Position numbers and translations under genes: made by a program
In this document: one piece after another, positions 57,700-64,000 of the stretch
Layout of the letters: each line of letters starts with the position of its first letter
Position numbering within the stretch: the stretch's first letter is position 1
From: Branchiostoma floridae
Taxonomy: Eukaryota > Chordata > Leptocardii > Amphioxiformes > Branchiostomatidae
DNA: 64,000 nucleotides
Direction: 5' to 3'
Assembly (NCBI RefSeq): GCF_000003815.2
Contig: NC_049982.1
Coordinates: 15,580,956 to 15,644,955 of the forward strand
The notes under the pieces: generated by a model
Database searches by the model: none
The model's input: only the letters and a program-made list of their open reading frames with translations
What the model was told of the DNA's origin: nothing

Positions 57700-59555
57700 C
57701 TACCAATGAGAGTTTGTCTCAAACTGTGTGTACAAGGCTCGCAACTCAGATGTCTGCTTCTGACATGCTTCACTTGCAATTTTGACTGCCCTCCGGTATG
57801 GCCCTCTTTTTTTCTTATTGAACCGCTGCTTGAAGTCCTCCAGGTAGGGTGACAGTGTGGAACATGCAATGTGCGAGGTGGTCGAGGATGCGAACCACTC
57901 TACATGTGCATCTTGCCGCACGATCTCGCCATTCTCTGCCCTACTCACAGTGATGGACATAACGCGTCCTGGCCACCATGGGAACCCATGGATCTTCCCC
58001 CACACTATGTCCCCCAAGCAAACTGTCCGCCCTTGTGCTGTCATCGTTTTTGTGACGTTCTTGGTGTGAAGATGAACCTTAAGGGGTGGCACTATCTTTG
58101 GACCATTCCTGCTCTCTGTGTCCTCTGGCTCAGCAGCAAAGTCATAACTGTTGGAAGGGGCAGATGTCTCAGACCATGCATCTGAAGACTGTGAGCTGGC
58201 AGTACGCACGCTGTTGATTGATGCTGTGTCCAGTGATTGAGTCCATTGAGAATTAAAATTCTTCAGCACGACAGACAGACCACCTTTCTTCTTCTTCTTC
58301 TCCTTGTCCCTCTTACTCTTTCCACCGTTGTAGTTTGCAGTGTCCGAATGGGGGCCATTTGCATAAGCACCACCCACAGAGGCCTGTCGGCCATGTTGCC
58401 CACCACTGTCTGTTGCAGGCCTGTCTCCTGAAGCGACACTGTTTCTGTCCAAACTGCCCATGGTGGAGGTTAGGGGGGGAGTCTGCGCAGTAGTTCCATG
58501 GGGGATGATGGCTGCTCGCTTCAGTCGGAAGCCAGGGCGACCGTTTGCGGTGCCCTGTATCATGCGATGCTGGGTGGACATGTTCAGAGGTCCTGTGGCC
58601 TTGCCCTGAGCTCTTTCTTTCGCCTTTTTCAGCACTTCTTTGCCTTGTCACGTTCTGACTTACTGAGTCTGTGGACCTGTGTCCATGGGCAGTGTTATCA
58701 TACCTGTACGTGCTGGTCACTTTGGGCGGAATCTTCAAAACTTTCCCCTTCCCCTGCGGGGTGGCATAGGAGATTTTGATCAGAGGACTGGTCTTCACCC
58801 CTCTTGTCTCAAAATCATTCTGTTTTTTCAACTTCTTAGCAGTTTTCCTGGCTGCTGGGGAAATGTCCTTCCTCTTTCTGCTGTTCTCCAGCTTTGCCAG
58901 CTTGGCTCTCTGTGTGTTCTGGGCAGTTTTGGATGTCACCACCTTGGAGGAGTCCTCATCTTTCACACACTCTTTGCACTTTGAACACAAAATCTGTCGT
59001 GGTCTCAATTTGATGTTACTTCTCTCTATGATATTTCTATTGCTAGAAATGTTCCTCCGAGTAGACCTAGCTTTCAGGATTCTTCTGGGTGGAGGCGAGG
59101 GAATGTTCTGACCGTAGCTGGCTCGAAAACTTAGCGTGCTGAGCTCTGGAGCTTTGGCTCCTTCCTTGCTGCCATCTTGCGGGTCTCTGTTCTCTCCCCC
59201 GCACGTTTCCACGATCGCAGCGCCACTCACCCGCAGTCTAGCGTCCGCGACTCCATACGGCAGGTCCCTGGAAGCAACAGACAAAGCCTGCGTGATTATT
59301 TAGAACATGCGTGCAAAATTTGTGAACAAAAAAGTTTGATGCGAGAGTCATGTCAGCTTATTTGCATACCAAATATGCGGCTGAAAATCCCGTATTTCTC
59401 ACTCACCTTTTCGAAGAATCCAGTAAAACCCCCCTAAACACTTTGTCCCCATGCCTCAAGGTCACAACAACAAGGTCATCGAGAGCCTCCTCGATCGTGG
59501 CGGGGATTTCTGCGCCCCTTTTCAGCCCGTTCTCCGAGGCTTTGGGGTCCGCCAT
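57700..59555 (-). CDS. PWWP2A: PWWP domain-containing protein 2A/2B homologue, two exons, frame breaks
   Basis: Exon 1 (59555-59407) starts at an ATG in ATATGGCGGA context and ends AAAAG|GTGAGT. Exon 2 (59268-57700) follows GCTTCCAG. About 570 residues in total, close to PWWP2B length. The N-terminal part (IEEALDDLVVVTLRHGDKVF, GVLLDSSKR, then DLPYGVA) is a family-specific conserved region; a Cys motif (ILCSKCKECVKDED) and a Lys-rich region follow. The C-terminus holds the PWWP domain: LGDIVWGKIHGFPWWPGRV, AHVEWFASSTTSHIACSTL, and it ends RALYTQFETNSHW. PWWP2A/B bind H3K36me3 nucleosomes, H2A.Z chromatin and NuRD components in the nucleus. The reading frame breaks between about 58,700 and 58,632 (two probable indels), described in the findings. 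The single gene may predate the vertebrate 2A/2B split. Confidence 0.85.
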
Positions 59556-59639
59556 ATTTGCTTCTCCTCCCTTTGCTTTCGCGGAAGGCGCAGCGAGGTG
59601 TCCAAGTGCGCATGCGCCGACATCTGCAGCCACATTTTT

Positions 59640-60454
59640 GTAACAACAGTCCCCAATGCAATATAATGGTCTGTATTGCTACATTTTCTCCCGAGCAAAT
59701 CTTAAAATAAGCAAAAATTCCGACATTCTTTCATAGGAAGATATAATTCGTGCATCCCTTATCAAAGTTTAGAGTTATCCATTGCATTGTCTCACATATT
59801 TGATCCACAATCAATGCTCACCGCACCTGCCCAAGGCCTGGAAATCCCAATTCATGAAACCATGAACATTTCCACAGTATCTTACAGATTTATACATTTG
59901 GAATTTTCTTGGGGACACAACATTTTACACCATCCATCCATTATGTCCTTAGCTTCAAATGTAAATTATTGTTTTGCGACTTTAAATTTAAGTGTCACGA
60001 TTGATATTAAACCATTACCTGCTAACCGACTACAATCCGAAATGTAGAATGTTGACAATTTGATGCATTGGGAATATTTTCTTGGACATATTTCCCACTA
60101 TCCATACTTTATGTCATTAGCTTCCAAGGCAAATTAATGTTATGCCATTTGTGTCACCATTGATATTACCTGCTGACCCATCAAAATCAGGAATGTGGAA
60201 TGTTGACATCTAACGTTACTGAAAATATTTTTGGGGGGTGCAATTTGTTCAACCTGCAATCTACACTAATGAGCATGACTATAGCATCACTTATGATGAT
60301 TTGATTTGCATAAATTGTGTAGCGTTAATTTTGGTTGTTACCTTCTGTATTCATGCAAACCTGCATGTTATAACCTATTTAGGCTATAGGATGGAGGAAG
60401 AAAGTCATGTCCATCCGTGAAACCAGCAAGCCCGGATGATGATGAGGCTATAAC
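59640..60454. other. Upstream spacer of the PWWP2 gene
   Basis: No gene is recognised. A phrase of about 60 bp (TTGG.ATTTTCTTGG... ATTATGTCCTTAGCTTCAA) is loosely repeated at about 59896-59960 and 60068-60130, suggesting a diverged tandem duplication. It presumably contains the PWWP2 promoter near 59,560-59,700. Confidence 0.4.
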
Positions 60455-60463
60455 CTTATTCAG

Positions 60464-60895
60464 TAGCCTGGTTACCATCCGGATAGTAGTTCGCTCCTAT
60501 GTTCGCTTCTGCTATCCGTCTGGAGACTTGCGCATTCAGACCGTTTGGTGGTGACGACAGTTGATGAGCGAATCAAGGAATGGGTTCTAGAGCACTCGTT
60601 CGATGACAACGGGCCGTGCCCACATGCGCTAGGGGACGTGGGGCTTTTTCGGTGTTGGAACACCGGTTCGAACGATCACTTGAACCCATTCCATAATTCG
60701 AGCATATGTGGGGACCAATCAGAGCCTGCGTCCAAAATTTGGACGATTCCAGACGTTAAGATGGTCCGCGTTCCCAGACAGAAACACAGACAAGCGGCTG
60801 TATATAGTGTATAATGAATGTCAGAGCTAGAAGCGACTGTATATAGTACATAATGAACGTCGGAGCGAACTACTTTCCGGATGGTACCCAGGCTA
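60464..60895. mobile_element. MULE-like element, 432 bp, 9-bp target duplication
   Basis: Inverted ends TAGCCTGGTTACCATCCGGA and (complement) TAGCCTGGGTACCATCCGGA are flanked by CTTATTCAG on both sides (60455-60463, 60896-60904). Nine-base duplications are characteristic of Mutator-like elements. The interior has an 89-codon plus-strand frame without a known domain, and a short internal duplication near 60790-60860 (CTGTATATAGT...ATAATGAA). Confidence 0.82.
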
Positions 60896-61139
60896 CTTAT
60901 TCAGTGTTTTCAGAACACAAATACACAACTTCTTGATATACATGTATTCTGACTTTATTTCATGTACAAAAATATTTGACAAAAGAAATCCTATTATATT
61001 GTCAGATTGCCCTGAGATACATTGTGTCATGTATACCAATCACCTTCACCTAATAATAACATAAAGATTTGTAAAACCTGAGTGACTGTTAAGTTCATTT
61101 GCAGCCATCAGTGAACAGAATCCAGCCAAACCTAACCTA

Positions 61140-61267
61140 CTCTCCAAGCAGAGGTCAGGCTGTTTTTTTATGTTTTATCAGGCTTTCTTTTTGTATCATT
61201 TCGTGGTCAAATAAAAAAGCCTAAAAACATGTCAAAAACAGCCTGAGTCTAACCTCTGCTTGCAGAG
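61140..61267. mobile_element. MITE with CTCTCCAAGCAGAGGT ends
   Basis: Inverted ends CTCTCCAAGCAGAGGT and (complement) CTCTGCAAGCAGAGGT enclose about 95 bp that also folds on itself (AGGCTGTTTTT at left pairs with AAAAACAGCCT at right). No target duplication was recognised. Confidence 0.65.
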
Positions 61268-61517
61268 AAATCTAACCAACCCTTGCATAGAAAATTCTTA
61301 CAGTACGTCCAATCCAGTTTTGTAAAGACCCGTTGAACACCACTGTTGAAAGAAATTCCATGTAGTGCAGTGAAGTGGTAAATGTTACCTAAGCTATCTC
61401 CAAGCTATGAAAAAACACTAATATCTAACATTAACTTGAAAGTTCATCTGTGTTGGTAGAAGTCATTCTTAAACTATTTCAACTTTAATATCCAACGAAA
61501 AAATTGGACTCAAAGAA

Positions 61518-61757
61518 ATTTTTGACTGAACAGCACCAGTCTTTGCCAAGGAATGAACAATCCACTGCTGCCATGACGTCACGTTATGCAGATAAAACAC
61601 GTGACTCAGTGAGCAGTGGATCATAAGTTGCAGGACGGAGACGGTGGACGCCATATACTTCCTGCAACTTAGGAGCCACTGCTCACTGAGTCACGTGTTG
61701 TATCTGCATAACGTGACATGTCCTTGACAAAGACTGGTGCTGTTGAATTTTTTCAAA
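61518..61757. mobile_element. Long-hairpin MITE carrying CRE, AP-1 and E-box motifs
   Basis: Two arms of about 105 bp are inverted copies around a centre near 61635-61660: CAGCACCAGTCTTTG at the outer ends and TCACGTTATGCAGATA, CACGTGACTCAGTGAGCAG inside each arm. The left arm has TGACGTCA; both have CACGTG and TGACTCA. It lies about 260 bp beyond the 3' end of the sepiapterin-reductase-like gene. No duplication was delimited. Confidence 0.7.
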
Positions 61758-62014
61758 TTTCGGTGAGTTCAATTTTTGTGTTGTATCTTACAGTTAAACT
61801 AAATTTAGTTCAAAAATATATAATGTTTATATATATATTTTCTTTCACAGAACTCATATGTTTGGTGTGAACAAGTGAAGTATAACAGTTCAAAGTATGG
61901 CTATCATCTGTCAGCCCAATTGTGCATGAGCATAATCTTGTCAGTTAAATACAACTTCATGGTGTGGATATATTCATGATTCATCACATTGGCAGTACAG
62001 TGCATTGTATGTCT

Positions 62015-63628
62015 TCAGCTCTCATGAAAGTTCACAATTTCTCCACTTTTAAAGAGATCTTCTTTCAAAAGTTGCACCAGTTTTCTAGCTGACACATCAG
62101 GATCTATCAGCTGGTTGTCATCTCGTAGTCTTCTGATCTCCTCTCTGACTTCAGCATCAGCTGCCTCCACCATTACTGTAGTCTGGAAAAGTATAAGTGA
62201 AAAAGTTATGTAAGAACCAAGGAGGTCTCTGATTTTATTCCCCAAGTAGATATTGCGGTGTTTTAATCTCCTTGGTAAGAACTAAAACACTGAAACGAAA
62301 GCACGTCAATTGAATAAGTGGTATGGAGGTGAAGGACACACAGTGCCCCCCCCCTCCACAAGGAAACTGTGTCTCCTTCACCTGAAGACTATCAATGTGA
62401 TAATGGCTTCCTGTAAAGTTTGTCCCTGCTCACACTACGCCTTGCATCAGGATTCACCCTGGCACAGCAGTGATCCTGATTTATAAACCCTGGTATAAAT
62501 TTACCTACTGAATCCTTCTGGAGGCAGAATCTGAGCAAGATAACTGATTGAGAATAATCCCATACCTGGGAGAATATAGATTATTGAAGCTTACTATGGA
62601 CTTCTCTCCAAGCAGAGGTTAGGTTCTGGCTGTTTTTTGACATTTTTTGTCATTTTTATCTGGCTTTTTTATTTTGTATTCTGTCTTAATGTCTCGCAAT
62701 CTAACAAGACATCAGGAAATATTACAAAATAGAAAGCCTGATAAAAACAACTAAAAAACGCTAAAGAACAATCGGAGCCTTATAAACCACCTCTGCTTGG
62801 AGAGTAACAGTAAAATGGGGTGCTTGATTGTATGGTACTCCTTTCGATATCCCCCTGCTGCCTCCCTGCAAGTTTCTGAAATATCTCTATCATGGTCATA
62901 TTGTTACATCTGGGCAGAAGAATATCTAAGGCACACAAAAATCTTGGGCATGGCACCTTAAGTTCCGTTTCCAGTGGTCCTGGGTTGTAACTAAGAATTC
63001 GAAGATGGGGTTCTTCTTGTGCCATGACCCTAAACATCATTTCCCTTGCCGCTTTGCCCGCACAGTACAGGGAATGACATTTCATGGGCCTGTGCGCCTC
63101 GTCACATGTCACATTCACTATTGTACAAGTCAAATTCCCCGGTCTCACAAACTCAAGAAACTTCGCCGTTAACGAGACCGCAGAAGCCACGTTCAAGTTG
63201 AAGTACGAGTCCAGTTCTTGCGGATCTCCATGTTCCCAAGTTCTCCGACTAACATTCCCAACACTTCCCGCGTTATTCACTAACAGAGCGTGATCATAGT
63301 CCGTTGGATCGACCTGAAACCTCAGACAGGCAAATATACTCCCGGTAACCGAACACTTGGATAGATCTCCGAAGAGTGTTGTGATTTGAATGTGTGGCGA
63401 CATCGCCTTGGACAGCTTTTCTGTATCCCGCAGTGACTCCGAGTTTCGTCCTAGCACCACGATGTGAGAACCCCGAGCGACTTCTTCAGCTAAAGCAACG
63501 GCCACACTTCTTCCGAACCCTCTGCTACCTCCAGTTACCACGCATAAGGACTTTCTTTTAGAGAAAGGGTGCGTCCACCCCTCCCCACCCTCCGCCATTT
63601 TTACAGCTGACAGCGTGGGAACATCCAT
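62015..63628 (-). CDS. SPR: Sepiapterin reductase-like short-chain dehydrogenase
   Basis: Two exons: 63628-62957 and 62182-62015, joined in phase 0 (GAACTTAAG|GTGCCA ... TTTTCCAG|ACTACA), giving 279 residues against about 261 in vertebrates. The family reduces sepiapterin and 6-pyruvoyl-tetrahydropterin with NADPH to make tetrahydrobiopterin in the cytosol. Visible motifs: NADPH loop TGGSRGFG (32-39), LLVNNAG (115-121), and SLYCAGKAAREM with Tyr188 and Lys192. The C-terminus has the family's VSARKLVQLL and FKSG stretch. Two expected active-site residues differ: the position 13 before Tyr188 is Cys175 rather than Ser, and the C-terminal pterin-contacting Asp appears as Asn275. The start could also be Met11, which has the stronger AAAATGG context. 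If unspliced, exon 1 reads on to a stop at 62780 with unrelated sequence. Confidence 0.85.
62602..62805. mobile_element. MITE with CTCTCCAAGCAGAGG ends, in the SPR intron
   Basis: CTCTCCAAGCAGAGG at left and its complement CCTCTGCTTGGAGAG at right are perfect 15-bp inverted repeats around 170 bp of self-complementary AT-rich sequence. It is the third copy of this family in the last 8 kb and sits within the single intron of the sepiapterin-reductase-like gene. Confidence 0.72.
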
Positions 63629-63659
63629 GGCGACGGTCACGAGAATATCGCACTGGAAA

Positions 63660-64000
63660 ATTTTGATTTCAATACAGAAATAGATTTACGGGTAAAAGAA
63701 GGCTATACCGTTACTTTGCGAAGACTTAACCATTACCACAGGGATTAAGATAATAAAAAAAGATTTTCTATCGCCAACATCTATGAAAAAATTATACAAC
63801 AAAACATGTCCCCTATAAGTAACGTGGTGCGGTCTATATGTGAAAGGTTAGGCAGTTTGTTTACTACCGTGACTGACAAGCATGAGTGAACGTCTATCTT
63901 TGTGAGAATAAAATCAATACACTTATCAAGCATTAAGGTCTGACGTGAGGTCCAAGCAGGTAAAAGAGTCAAATGAACAATCAACTTTTCATGGACATAA
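63660..64000. other. Upstream region of the SPR-like gene
   Basis: About 340 bp to the end of the window, presumably the promoter side of the minus-strand gene. No additional gene or motif is recognised. Confidence 0.4.

Noticed and set aside
58313-58625. Continuation of the upstream PWWP2 frame past the break
   Set aside because: After the break this frame becomes His/Pro/Trp-rich and unlike the family, while another frame carries the PWWP domain.
62780-62956. Read-through extension of SPR exon 1 (VPCPRFLCALDILLPRC and on)
   Set aside because: The donor at 62956 and the downstream exon restore the family's usual C-terminus; the read-through sequence is unrelated to it.
1-64000. CRISPR arrays, tRNA/rRNA genes, viral or bacterial operons
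   Set aside because: Only tRNA-derived SINE heads with degenerate boxes were found. The repeats have transposon or satellite structure, and the genes are spliced animal genes.

Overview
The window looks like genomic DNA from an invertebrate chordate, most likely a lancelet (Branchiostoma). This is inferred from spliced genes with short exons and GT-AG introns, gene families with clear vertebrate relatives (RMDN1, PWWP2A/B, sepiapterin reductase), many short non-autonomous DNA transposons with intact target-site duplications, tRNA-derived SINEs, and runs of N between contigs. It is not bacterial or viral; no operons, CRISPR arrays or phage genes are present.

Layout. 1-6.7 kb has little convincing coding sequence: two weak minus-strand exon candidates and a small pogo-like element. 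6.69-7.45 kb is a 42-bp minisatellite. 8.07-10.34 kb (+) is a six-exon gene for a small secreted protein with a degenerate C-type lectin domain. 11.66-41.98 kb (+) is one large gene of at least 37 exons for a membrane-anchored helical-repeat (ARM-like) protein with a C-terminal SPRY domain. Its introns hold most of the mobile DNA, including a 7.7-kb block bounded by two almost identical 345-bp inverted arms full of CCTGCAGG palindromes. 44.73-45.67 kb (+) is an intronless RMDN1-like gene. 46.2-46.8 kb is an internally deleted mariner. 46.8-57.6 kb has no gene I can support, only repeats and possible regulatory sequence. 57.70-59.56 kb (-) is a two-exon PWWP2A/B gene with frame breaks. 60.4-62.8 kb has three inverted-repeat elements, and 62.0-63.63 kb (-) is a two-exon sepiapterin-reductase-like gene with substitutions at two key active-site positions.

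The genes do not form a pathway. RMDN1 and the ARM/SPRY protein both have N-terminal hydrophobic anchors and lie side by side on the same strand, but a functional link is only a guess. The most unusual items are the long inverted-arm block, the ARM-like/SPRY architecture, the altered sepiapterin reductase active site, and several transposon families identifiable here by exact duplicated target sites. Seven N runs (13956-14055, 17650-17749, 19682-19781, 22246-23097, 25905-26330, 27667-27766, 29974-30073) limit the view; two of them cut exons of the large gene.
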